This document shows positions 39,901 through 46,685 of a stretch of DNA of 46,685 nt, piece after piece. Positions within the stretch are counted from its first letter, which is position 1, and each line of letters opens with the position of its first letter. This stretch comes from Archangium sp. (GTDB lineage: Bacteria > Myxococcota > Myxococcia > Myxococcales > Myxococcaceae): assembly GCA_022843845.1 (NCBI GenBank), contig JALHMW010000035.1, forward strand, positions 1 to 46,685. The letters are read 5' to 3'. The notes under the pieces were generated by a model. It was given only the letters and a program-made list of their open reading frames with translations, was not told where the DNA came from and searched no databases. A program made the position numbers and the translations under genes.

Positions 39901-42296
39901 CCGGCATTGAGCCGTGCGGCCGCAGTTGGCGACGTAATGCTGCACGACGGGGCGACCGGGTAGATGCCCAACGCCTTCACAGCAGGGTTATTCGAGCCTG
40001 AGGGGTTGTTCCGGTTTCCAACCCAGTCAACGGCCTCAGCAAAGAGCGTCAGGTTCGTCGTGGCAATCACGGGAGCGGTAAAAGTGAGGCTGGTTGCGCC
40101 GGCCGAGGCCGCTCCACTCGCTCGGGTCGCTCCCAGCGTCCCTCCATTGAGTTCGCGAATAGTGAGCGTGGTGGCCGGAGCGGCCGCAGGGTCTGCACAG
40201 GCGGCGTCGAGCGTCACGCTGACACGCGGGTTCGCGGCTGCGAGCTCAGCAATGTTCAGTCGGCCATCGCCGCCCGTCGGCACGGTGTCTTGCGGGAAGG
40301 TGAACCCGTTGACGGAGACGCAGGGCGCGGTGACGTCGACACGAAGCGGAACCGAGGCGGAGCTATTGATTCCATTCCCGCGGCGCAGAATCAGTCGAAT
40401 CTGGTACTCGCCCTCGGGGAACGTGAAGCCTGCAACCGGGCTCGTCCCGACGCCCGCTGCCGGATTCATCAAGAAGAAGCCTGTGTTTCCCGGGCAGGCG
40501 GTGCCGCTCGAACCTGCCGACTGACTCATGCAGACATGAGCAGTTCCGCTGGGAGGAATCGTTCCGCTAAACGCAATCGATCGCTGGGCGCCCGCGACGG
40601 CCGGCTGCAAGTCCTGTTGGCTGTTGATGACGAACGGCGGCGTGGTCGGCGGAGCAGGATTTGTAATTGCAGGAGCCGTCAGGTCGACAACGATGCCAGC
40701 GCAGGTCACCGAGTAAGGCGTTCCTCCACCCTGGCGATCAACTTCAATTCGCGCATCGAAGGTACCGGCTGAAACGGCGACAGAAGCGAACGAGAGCGCC
40801 CCCGTGGCGCCGACGACTGCGGTCGCAGCAGCCGTGGTCGAGGTTCCGATGAAGAGCCGAGCCGGCCGGGTCGCACAACTCGCTCGTGCCGAGCCCGTGA
40901 ACGCAAACTGACCACCAGTGACGTCAGCGCTCGTCAGGTAGGCGTTGGGACAGCCGAGCGCTGGATTGAAGGCAGGCACACAACCCTCCAGCGCGACGTT
41001 CGCGACGAAGGTGGTGCTGCCTGCATTTCCAACCGAATCGGTCGCTCGAGCCGTGAAGGTCGTGACACCGTCTGCCGTGAGGTTGAGATCGAACGTCGAG
41101 CTGTTGTTGCTCACCGTTCCACAACCGACTTGCGCAGGTGCTCCCGCGCCCACCTGGGCGTCGACGCAAATCTGCCTGCCATTTTCGAGGCCCACGGAGA
41201 CGATCGTGATGCTCTGTGGTGTTTGGGCGAAATCGACTGCTCCGCCATCCGGATTGACAGGAGATGTGACGGTGAGCCGGGGACCAGCAAAGTTCGCCCG
41301 CACATCTTTCTGTGAGCGGCACTCATTGCCAACTGCATCCACGGCGATGAGCGTCGTCGAGTAGGTCACATCGCCGGTCGTAGGGATCGTGAGGATTCCT
41401 CCGGCCATGCCATTGGCAATCATGGCAGTCGCCGACAGGCTCCCGGGTTCGACCTCAAACCGCGCCGAGTCAACTGCCGTGCTGACGGTGCCCAACAGCG
41501 CGAGTTGGAAGCCCGGGCTCATCGGGTTGGCGTCGTTGTTCGGTCCCACGAGGCTTGCCGTCGTGTTCATGCACATTGGCGGAGTGCGCGCGACCCGAAT
41601 CATCGGGCTGCACGTCGGCGCGCCCGTTCCACGCGTCACCGTCCCCGTCACGCTGAACGTCCCATCACCCGTCGGACCCGGCACCCCAATCGTCGCCGTG
41701 TCATTCACGATCGGCGCCATCGCCGGATTCGAACCCGGAGCCGAGAACGTCGCTCCCGCGCCATTCGTCGTCAGCACCCGCACCGACACTTGCGTGCCCA
41801 TCGGCAGCTCGGCCGCGTTCAGCGTCCCGTCACCATTCACATCCTGCGGGAACGTGCAGCTCACGATCACCGGAGGCGGCGTCACGGTCGACTTCGCCGT
41901 CACCACGATCGTCTTCGGAGCCGCGCTCCCGTTGCAGTTCGCCTCAGCCACGGTCGCCCGCAGCGCGTTCTCTCCGGCCGCCAGCATCACGCCCGTGAAC
42001 GTCGCAGTCGCGCCATCCGCCGTCCCGTTGCCCTTGTCGGTGAAGTCCGTCGCGCCGGGCCCTCGCACCTCGAGCTTGGCCGTGCCGATGTTCACCGGCG
42101 CACCCTTGCGAGACAGCGACACCTGCACGTTGCTGGTCTGGTCGACCATCGCGCCTTCCATCGGCGAGACGAACGCGACCGTCAGATCGCTGTTGTCGCA
42201 GGTCGCTGGCTGATCACAGCTACACCCCGCGAACGCCATCGCGAGCGACGCCAACACTGCCCCCACCTGCATCGAAGCCATCCGATTCATGCGCAC
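36966..42296 (-). CDS. Giant surface lipoprotein with Ig-like and FG-GAP repeats
   Basis: A 1776-residue lipoprotein with lipobox AFAGC (Cys25). The first about 1330 residues are a chain of Ig-like beta-sandwich modules rich in Thr, Ala, Gly and paired Cys. Two EF-hand-like calcium loops follow FPQD: DVNGDGTLNAAEL near 152 and GGDGRLNIAEL near 675. The C-terminal 430 residues hold FG-GAP/integrin-alpha-like repeats (DVTGDGIKDILVGAPGP near 1350, DVDGDGLDEVAVVS near 1480, DVTGDGQVDVIAAD at the end), probably a calcium-binding beta-propeller. The role is likely adhesion or binding at the cell surface. The 5' part is G+C-rich, while the 3' part is nearer 55%, hinting at mosaic origin. It starts 33 bases after the PqqD-like gene. 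Confidence 0.9.
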   Translation of the reverse strand: MRMNRMASMQVGAVLASLAMAFAGCSCDQPATCDNSDLTVAFVSPMEGAMVDQTSNVQVSLSRKGAPVNIGTAKLEVRGPGATDFTDKGNGTADGATATFTGVMLAAGENALRATVAEANCNGSAAPKTIVVTAKSTVTPPPVIVSCTFPQDVNGDGTLNAAELPMGTQVSVRVLTTNGAGATFSAPGSNPAMAPIVNDTATIGVPGPTGDGTFSVTGTVTRGTGAPTCSPMIRVARTPPMCMNTTASLVGPNNDANPMSPGFQLALLGTVSTAVDSARFEVEPGSLSATAMIANGMAGGILTIPTTGDVTYSTTLIAVDAVGNECRSQKDVRANFAGPRLTVTSPVNPDGGAVDFAQTPQSITIVSVGLENGRQICVDAQVGAGAPAQVGCGTVSNNSSTFDLNLTADGVTTFTARATDSVGNAGSTTFVANVALEGCVPAFNPALGCPNAYLTSADVTGGQFAFTGSARASCATRPARLFIGTSTTAAATAVVGATGALSFASVAVSAGTFDARIEVDRQGGGTPYSVTCAGIVVDLTAPAITNPAPPTTPPFVINSQQDLQPAVAGAQRSIAFSGTIPPSGTAHVCMSQSAGSSGTACPGNTGFFLMNPAAGVGTSPVAGFTFPEGEYQIRLILRRGNGINSSASVPLRVDVTAPCVSVNGFTFPQDTVPTGGDGRLNIAELAAANPRVSVTLDAACADPAAAPATTLTIRELNGGTLGATRASGAASAGATSLTFTAPVIATTNLTLFAEAVDWVGNRNNPSGSNNPAVKALGIYPVAPSCSITSPTAAARLNAGAVSGGIFAQAQSSTGGVVGTNGVEFSLTRGSGSPVVQTATPAGTGLASTTYTTQDGAYSLAATCTDLALNVQTTAPVSFLVDATPPTGCAVSTPVGGQTTITNQIATTVSTTSTETNATVRVASNLPAADTTVGTFSLNGTSATSTLTYVLGNQNLTVTITDDFSNSCSVSVANVNVTSTTCVFTVSRGFVNGPTWLNKSAQADTSITVNTTNCRGQAATLVRASPSATFNATTNATTGDATFAVTPVDGDSYTITVGNSTPTTVVVDFVDPVVPAGAFTVAGAAPTVGDLKFVAAAGNPRVAGGPLATAGYYADLNPGTNGAQIALAINGITGARQAGNNGRVEILVNGASLPNGSNSSDVIDADPKSVTFNASPVNFPHPQRTAVPLVARVFDQAGNGLNAFSGTLRVDVVAPTNPARVLGTVTRGGSVPLTWNQTFDDDGDTNSGAATVEIRWTTDAVTNSGSLANEPDYFAATTFKEPTDLPGTTTSTTVRVPPNTIFFVGVRAKDSLENYSTFVVPAAYNNKLQEVSIVDPNVTSTSFGQALGTADVTGDGIKDILVGAPGPAAASVGNVIVLRGRAGLASAAPCTSSGPDCAVIAPFDSAAGRFGLDLSTGGNVGEPGEDFVVGQPSFAGGGRAIVYFGVTDGGMPATAASGLVEIRGDAQSTGTGTVVKILRDVDGDGLDEVAVVSSGWDATNASTTLQGVGRVYIFRGRTFAQWQALGAPVSVNAATWIVNGPSPKLTAGTTSNGFGQGRFGFISVGKPVGSPGGNDFLIPMSRLVINQVQFWSAGTVSPAAMPLANTSRTQALTEPVGTTTALTGFGFTAVSGLNIIASSNATQNDLVVGYPNASRIQVWTDITRAGISGNATNITGPNGFGGTVAAASLSDDASVDLVVNENGNTPQAVWLLFQTSTGFANVPASTTDPLNFWAVPYRTGGANSRLGSSLATDDVTGDGQVDVIAADSLVGAVRILR

Positions 42297-42329
42297 GTCT
42301 CCCTTGGTGCCCCAGGCCCAGGGTGGGAT

Positions 42330-42632
42330 TCAGCCCACCGTCAGGACCTGCTTGCCCAGCAGCAACTCGATGAACTGCCTGGTGTCGTTTTCGGCCACCT
42401 CACGCGACACCTCAAACTCTTCGATCAACACGTCGACGATGGCACCCACCGTGCGTTCTCCGTCGACCAACTCGATGATCCGCTCCCCAACCTCCGACAC
42501 CGACCCGTCAGGCGCCTCGAACGTATGCAAACGGTCGTCCGGAGTCGCCGCCATGTAGCGGCCACCGACCCGCTGAACCGCCGTATCGGAGTTCACGCGG
42601 ACCACGGTGCTCAGGCTCAGTCCGTCCGTCAC
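42330..42632 (-). CDS. PqqD-like peptide-recognition (RRE) protein
   Basis: A 100-residue stand-alone PqqD-family protein. The winged-helix-type domain is seen in VGERIIELVDGERTVGAIVDVLIEEFEVSREVAENDTRQFIELLL broken into its usual helices: GERTV turn near residue 60, EEFEV near 73 and a final amphipathic helix. PqqD proteins bind the leader of a precursor peptide and present it to a modifying enzyme. I choose GTG 42632 because GGGAG lies eight bases upstream; an ATG at 42647 is in frame but has no ribosome site. It heads the run PqqD-like / giant lipoprotein / Cys-rich peptide. Neither pqqC nor a radical SAM pqqE is here, so PQQ synthesis itself is unlikely. Confidence 0.83.
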   Translation of the reverse strand: MTDGLSLSTVVRVNSDTAVQRVGGRYMAATPDDRLHTFEAPDGSVSEVGERIIELVDGERTVGAIVDVLIEEFEVSREVAENDTRQFIELLLGKQVLTVG

Positions 42633-42823
42633 GCGCGAAGCTCCCATTTCATCGAAAAAACGGTGGGTTGAATCTGCGTTGCCGGCCGCGTCTGAAGCTC
42701 CCCACCGAGCACCCCGAGACCAGATGGCGTGTAGTCCGAGCGGGTGAGGCGGGCAAGCCCCGGGTCGTGGCTGACAAACAGGGTCACTGAAACCCCGCCG
42801 CCCGCGTCATTCCGAACTCCGGC

Positions 42824-43732
42824 TCATCCAGGGCTGATGGCGAGCGCCGCGAACAACCCCGTCAGGTACAGCAGCGAGACGCCGAACAACTTGCGCGCCC
42901 ACACCGCGTCCAGCTTCCGCCGCCAGCCATCAACCGCCACCCAGGCGAACATGCCGCCCAGCACGAGGGCCGCACCGAGATACAGCCAGCCCGCGACGCC
43001 GACCACGAACGGCAGCACCGACACTGGCAGCAGGCCGATCATGTAGAGCACCGCGTGAAGCCGCGCGACGTCGTCGCCCTTCTCGAGCGGCAGCGACGTC
43101 AGCCCGGCAGCGCGGTACTCGGCCTTCCGGAAGAGGGCGATCGCGATGAAGTGCGGCAACTGCCAGAAGAACAGAATCGCGAACAACACGAGCCCCGGCA
43201 CTTCGACCCGTCCCGTGGCGGCGGTCCAGCCCATCAACGGCGGGAGCGCTCCGGGCACCCCACCGACGATCATCGCCCAGTGCGTGCGCGACTTCATCGG
43301 CGTGTACACCAGCACGTAGCTCAAGAGCGCCAGCAGCCCGAGCGCGCCGGTCAACACGTTCACGCCCAGGAACAGCACCGGCAACGAGACGACCGCGAGC
43401 ACGCCCGCGAACACCAGGGCCACCACCGGCTCCATGCGGCCCTGCGGCAGTGGACGAACCGCCGTGCGCGCCATGAACCGGTCGGAGTCACGCTCCAGGT
43501 AGCAGTTGAAGGCGTTCGCCGCGCCGACGGTGCCCGCCGTGCCGACCATCGCGACGACCCACTGCCACCACGGCAGCGACGCCCGGGAGAGCCACATGCC
43601 GCCAGCCGTCGTGAAGAGCACCAGCCCTGAGAGCCGCGGCTTCACCAACGAGATGAAGTCGCGCGCCAGCAGCATCACCGAGCGCTCGGCTTTTCCCTCA
43701 GGGGCGATCAGCTCGTGCGTCGATGCAGACAT
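42824..43732 (-). CDS. ctaB: Protoheme IX farnesyltransferase (heme o synthase)
   Basis: A 302-residue UbiA-family membrane prenyltransferase that converts heme b to heme o for cytochrome oxidases. The first Asp-rich motif is NCYLERDSDRFMARTAVRPLP (about residue 80) and the second conserved loop is YTPMKSRTHWAMIVGGVPGA, both typical of CtaB/CyoE. Nine membrane helices are expected. The ATG at 43732 begins MSASTHELIAPEG. No cytochrome oxidase or heme a synthase gene is adjacent in the window. The region between its stop and the PqqD-like gene (about 190 bases) contains a GGTGGG/CCCACC pair but no clear terminator. Confidence 0.95.
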   Translation of the reverse strand: MSASTHELIAPEGKAERSVMLLARDFISLVKPRLSGLVLFTTAGGMWLSRASLPWWQWVVAMVGTAGTVGAANAFNCYLERDSDRFMARTAVRPLPQGRMEPVVALVFAGVLAVVSLPVLFLGVNVLTGALGLLALLSYVLVYTPMKSRTHWAMIVGGVPGALPPLMGWTAATGRVEVPGLVLFAILFFWQLPHFIAIALFRKAEYRAAGLTSLPLEKGDDVARLHAVLYMIGLLPVSVLPFVVGVAGWLYLGAALVLGGMFAWVAVDGWRRKLDAVWARKLFGVSLLYLTGLFAALAISPG

Positions 43733-43849
43733 CGTGAAGGCGGCTCCCGGCGTGAAGACGAGCGGCTCTTACCGACGGGCCGCCGCCGACACAAGCCAGC
43801 CGGGCTGGTGCGATGAGGCGCGCTGATGCGTGAGGCGAGCGCCGGAGCG

Positions 43850-46261
43850 TCAGTTCGGCTGGGGCGAGGTGAGGCGCTGCATGTCGCCGGCGCACTCACC
43901 CTTCGGCTCGAGCTTCAGGTACTCGCCAGCCACGGCCTTCAGCTTGTCCTTGTCGGCTGGCTGGTTGTCCTTCGAGAGGAAGCGGCCGTAGTGGCAGTAG
44001 GCGACGGCGAGCTCTTTGTCGGCGTTGAGGGCCTTCTCGTACGAGATGCGCGCCTTGTCCTTGTTGCCCATCGCCTCGTATGTGTACGCGAGGTCGTCGT
44101 AGGCGATCGCCGCCAGCGACGGGTCTGCGTAGTGGTCGGCCGCGGCACGCTCGAAGAGCTCGACCGCGCGCTTCGGATCCTTCTTGTCATCGCGATAGAT
44201 GCGCGCGAGCAGGTAGCGGGCGTCACCGTTCTTCTGCTTCTGGTCTTCGACCGCCTTCTCGAAGGTCAGCCGCGCATCTTCGATTTTTCGCTGCCGGTAC
44301 TGGGCCTGTCCCAACATGCTCAGGAGCTTCGGGCTGCCGGGCACCAGGTTCAGCGCCTTCTTGAGCGCCTCTTCCGCTTGCGGCTCGCCGCCTTCCTTCT
44401 TCAAAAGGATCTTCGCGAGCTCCACATGGTAGTTCGCGACGGTGTTGTTCATGTCGATGGCCTTGCGTACCTCGGCCGCGGCTTCGTCGTACTTTCCGTC
44501 CCAGAACATGCGCTTCGCGCGAATGATCAGCAGGTCGGCGTTGTTCTTGTCCTTCTCGAGGCCCTCGCGCTCCTGCGCGGTGATGTCCTTCGAGGCCTTG
44601 GCCGCGTCGGGAGACACGCCCGTGCCGTCTTCGAGCTCCTTGCGGAACTTCTCGTCGGTGTAGAGCGGAATGTCGTGCGCGACGCGCGAGATGAGGAGCG
44701 CCTTCACGAGGTGCGTCTGCGCGATCTGTCGCGGCGACGGGGGCGGAGACATCTCCTCCAGCGTCTTCAAGTGCTTTGCTGCAGTGATGTAGCCCTTGGC
44801 TGGTTCGAGCTGGTCGAGCACGAGCAGGGCAGTCCCGAGGAGGGCCTCAGGGTGCGCGTTTCGAGTGTAGCGGAGCGCGCTGTTGAAGTGACCCAGCGCG
44901 GAGCTGTCATTGCCGCGGCGCCGCTGCAGATTGCCCAACGCGATGTACACACGAGGGTCGTCGGGCGCGGCGCTTTGCGCCTTCTCGATCGTCTCACGCG
45001 CGCGCTCGAGGTCGCCCTGGCTCATCTGCAGCAGGCCCAGCGTCAAGTAGAGCAGCGCAGACTTCTTGTTCTCGGCTTCAGCGGTCTTCACGCGGTCTTC
45101 GAGGAGCCGCAGACCCTCACTGCCCTTGCCCATGTAGGAGGCGAGCAATGACTCGGCGGCATACTGGTACGAGAGACCTTCCTTCTCAGTCGAAGCCTTG
45201 CCTTCGGCGAGGTTCTCTTCGGCGCGGCGCTTGATGTCGTCGTCGTGCTCGTGCTCGCCCCACCGAACCGTGTAGGCGTACGCCAGAATGCGATGCGCGA
45301 GGCCCGAGTTGGGATCGAGATTGAGCGCCGCCTCCGCGACCGTGCATGCCTCTTTGTAGGCCTGGTAGGTGTCGGTCTTGAGCAGGTCCTGCGCCTTGAT
45401 GATGCTGGCCTTCACCTCGCGGTTGCGCTTGGCGATGTACTGGCCCACGCCGTAGTAGGCGCCGGCGCCCACGGGCACCGCGAAGATCAGCATGAAGAAG
45501 AGCGCCTTCGCGAGACCGCCCGACTCCTTCTTCTTCTTCCGGCGCTGCGGCACCTCGGAGAGCTCGGAGACTTCGCTCTGCTCGGAGATCGACTCTTCAG
45601 GCTCGAAGGCCGGCCGACGAACGGCAGGCCTGGCGCCCGACGTACGGCCCGACGACGGCGAGGTGCGCCGCTGCGTCACAGACGGCTGAGCCGAGGCTGG
45701 AATCGGGTTGGGCTGGGTGACGTTCTGCTCGACGACGATGTTCGGCGACGACACGCCGTTGGCCGGCGTCATCGGAACCACGGCCTGCTGGAGCACCGGC
45801 GGTGGCGCGGCGGGAGGGGGCGGGGCCGCGGGCTTCGGCGCATCGACGCCCAGGTCCTTCATCGAGGCGAGCGTGTCGGGGTCGGTCGGGTCAGCCTCGA
45901 ACGCCTTGAGGATGGTGGCCTTCGCCGACTCGCGCTCGCCGCCCTTCCACTGCAGCTGCGCCGTCATTCGCAGGGCGCTCTTGTCGGTGGCGATGACGCC
46001 CAGCGCGCCCTGGAGCTCCTCGAGGGCCTTCTTGTCTTTTCCCTGATCCGCGTAGACGCGCGCGAGCAACACCCGGGGGTCGGCGAGCGTCGGGTGCGCC
46101 TTGACGCCCTTTTTGCAGACGACCATCGCCTCCATGTACCGGCCCATCGCGAGATAGGCCTCGGCGAGGGGCTTGTACGCCTGTGACGCGGGATCTGTAG
46201 CGAACGCTGCTTCCAGCTTCGCGAGCTCGGCCGGGCTCAACGTTTTCGTCGTAGGAGGCAT
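43850..46261 (-). CDS. Large TPR-repeat membrane protein
   Basis: An 803-residue protein. TPR-like repeats fill residues about 10-145 (ASQAYKPLAEAYLAMGRYMEAM), then comes a proline/alanine/serine-rich linker with a basic KKKK stretch, one membrane helix at about 260-280 (FFMLIFAVPVGAGAYYGVG) and many TPRs to the end (for example AVELFERAAADHYADPSLAAIA and AVAYCHYGRFLSKD). The N-terminal TPRs are thus cytoplasmic and the C-terminal ones periplasmic if the helix inserts in the usual way. I start at ATG 46261 (MPPTTKTLSPAEL), where family-like sequence begins; GTG 46285 and TTG 46291 are upstream options. Likely a protein-complex scaffold; the partner is unknown. Confidence 0.85.
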   Translation of the reverse strand: MPPTTKTLSPAELAKLEAAFATDPASQAYKPLAEAYLAMGRYMEAMVVCKKGVKAHPTLADPRVLLARVYADQGKDKKALEELQGALGVIATDKSALRMTAQLQWKGGERESAKATILKAFEADPTDPDTLASMKDLGVDAPKPAAPPPPAAPPPVLQQAVVPMTPANGVSSPNIVVEQNVTQPNPIPASAQPSVTQRRTSPSSGRTSGARPAVRRPAFEPEESISEQSEVSELSEVPQRRKKKKESGGLAKALFFMLIFAVPVGAGAYYGVGQYIAKRNREVKASIIKAQDLLKTDTYQAYKEACTVAEAALNLDPNSGLAHRILAYAYTVRWGEHEHDDDIKRRAEENLAEGKASTEKEGLSYQYAAESLLASYMGKGSEGLRLLEDRVKTAEAENKKSALLYLTLGLLQMSQGDLERARETIEKAQSAAPDDPRVYIALGNLQRRRGNDSSALGHFNSALRYTRNAHPEALLGTALLVLDQLEPAKGYITAAKHLKTLEEMSPPPSPRQIAQTHLVKALLISRVAHDIPLYTDEKFRKELEDGTGVSPDAAKASKDITAQEREGLEKDKNNADLLIIRAKRMFWDGKYDEAAAEVRKAIDMNNTVANYHVELAKILLKKEGGEPQAEEALKKALNLVPGSPKLLSMLGQAQYRQRKIEDARLTFEKAVEDQKQKNGDARYLLARIYRDDKKDPKRAVELFERAAADHYADPSLAAIAYDDLAYTYEAMGNKDKARISYEKALNADKELAVAYCHYGRFLSKDNQPADKDKLKAVAGEYLKLEPKGECAGDMQRLTSPQPN

Positions 46262-46439
46262 CTGGAGAGCGTCGGTTTCTGGCACCCGCAATGCAGTGAG
46301 TCAAATGTCAAACACGGGCGGGAAACGTCGTGTCGACAGTGGGTTTCGAGAGCGTCAGCACATCGGTGGACCGTGCTTGACAGCCCAGCATGCGTCACAT
46401 AGTCAGCCCACCGCCGCGGCGCCGTCGGTGTTTGTGTCT

Positions 46440-46512
<73 letters not shown>

Positions 46513-46529
46513 CAGATGCTGCGGCTGGG

Positions 46530-46568
46530 AAAACCCCGCCGGTCCGAAAGGTCCGAGCGGGGTTTTTC
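46530..46568 (+). terminator. Intrinsic terminator of the tRNA-Ala gene
   Basis: AAAACCCCGC pairs with GCGGGGTTTT, with an inner CGG-CC/GG-CCG stem, and a T-run at 46563-46567. It starts 17 bases after the tRNA. This is a textbook terminator and also the kind of hairpin used as target by class C group II introns; the intron begins two or three bases after the T-run. Confidence 0.9.
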
Positions 46569-46570
46569 TT

Positions 46571-46685
46571 GTGTGCCCAGCACGGGCGTGGACAGGAGGT
46601 GGAAGTCCTCTCGGAAGCAGGTCGAAGCGACCGACACGAACCGCAAGGTGACAAGCCGGGAAACCGGTCCACGCGTGAGTGTGGC
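46571..46685 (+). mobile_element. Group II intron (class C-like), 5' end only
   Basis: From GTGTGCCC at 46571 the sequence matches the usual 5' end of bacterial group II introns (GTGYG start) and continues into domain I-like short stems such as AGGAGG...CCTCTC and AAGCCGGGAAACCGG. The window ends inside the intron, so the reverse transcriptase is not seen. Insertion directly after a T-tailed terminator in the same orientation is the class C target rule. The left end of the window holds the 3' end of the same kind of element. Confidence 0.82.

Noticed and set aside
42330..42632. PqqD-like gene as part of a PQQ cofactor operon
   Set aside because: No pqqA, B, C or E in the window; neighbours are a lipoprotein and a Cys-rich peptide.
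46275..46291. TGGCAC-N5-ATGCA resembling a sigma-54 promoter upstream of tRNA-Ala
   Set aside because: It deviates at the -12 element, is about 150 bases from the tRNA and overlaps the divergent TPR gene start; chance match is likely.

Overview
The window (46,685 bases, about two-thirds G+C in most genes) reads as chromosomal DNA of a Gram-negative bacterium, most likely a myxobacterium-like member of the Myxococcota. This placement is inferred from gene content: many lipoproteins with Gly/Ser linkers, protein-kinase-like folds, FecR and FN3 envelope proteins, stand-alone receiver proteins, a GldA/F/G-type ABC system with a DUF4340 protein, and frequent GTG/TTG starts with stop/start overlaps. 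It is not proven by a marker gene. Both ends lie inside group II introns in the same orientation: the 3' end of one (domains V and VI, bases 1-117) on the left, and the 5' end of one on the right (from 46571), directly after the terminator of a tRNA-Ala gene. The window is therefore probably an assembly segment that stops at copies of a multicopy intron.

Layout. 0.1-6 kb: a lipoprotein, a fatty-acid desaturase, a four-domain fasciclin lipoprotein with a 27-bp tandem repeat, and a coiled-coil exported protein. 5.2-7.8 kb: TerC/Alx transporter, ApaG, then a cupin anti-sigma factor translationally coupled to an ECF sigma factor in reversed order. 7.8-12.4 kb: NmrA-like protein and a divergent LysR regulator, Sua5 and QueF (two tRNA-modification genes, divergent), and a DRB0094-type RNA ligase. 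12.6-16.3 kb (minus strand): dps, manA, a metallophosphoesterase and a degenerate protein kinase; the last three are joined by 4-base overlaps. 16.4-18.1 kb: an Irr/PerR-like Fur protein, AhpC and AhpD, a peroxide-defence set with dps. 18.1-20.6 kb: a sphingomyelin-synthase-like PAP2 enzyme, a GtrA protein and an MGDG-synthase-like glycosyltransferase, a plausible lipid head-group set. 20.6-22 kb: an APC amino-acid permease.

22.1-29.2 kb: a tightly packed operon of two receiver-only proteins, a FecR/FN3 protein, an FN3/beta-barrel protein, a membrane histidine kinase and a class-A beta-lactamase-fold protein. 29.4-34 kb (minus strand): a Gld-type ABC ATPase, permease, GldG-like protein and DUF4340 protein. 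34.1-42.6 kb (minus strand): PqqD-like protein, a 1776-residue FG-GAP/Ig-like lipoprotein, a 60-residue six-cysteine peptide coupled to it by ATGA and carrying a YxxP leader-like motif, then a GT-C-type membrane glycosyltransferase, an EamA transporter and a small membrane protein. Part of this block has clearly lower G+C. 42.8-46.5 kb: heme o synthase, a large TPR membrane protein, and tRNA-Ala(CGC).

The most promising candidate for an undescribed system is the PqqD / giant lipoprotein / Cys-rich peptide block. It has the two minimal parts of a ribosomally made, modified peptide pathway (a recognition domain and a precursor-like peptide), but no modifying enzyme is visible here. The next best are the FecR/FN3/kinase operon, the lipid head-group set and the pseudokinase coupled to manA.
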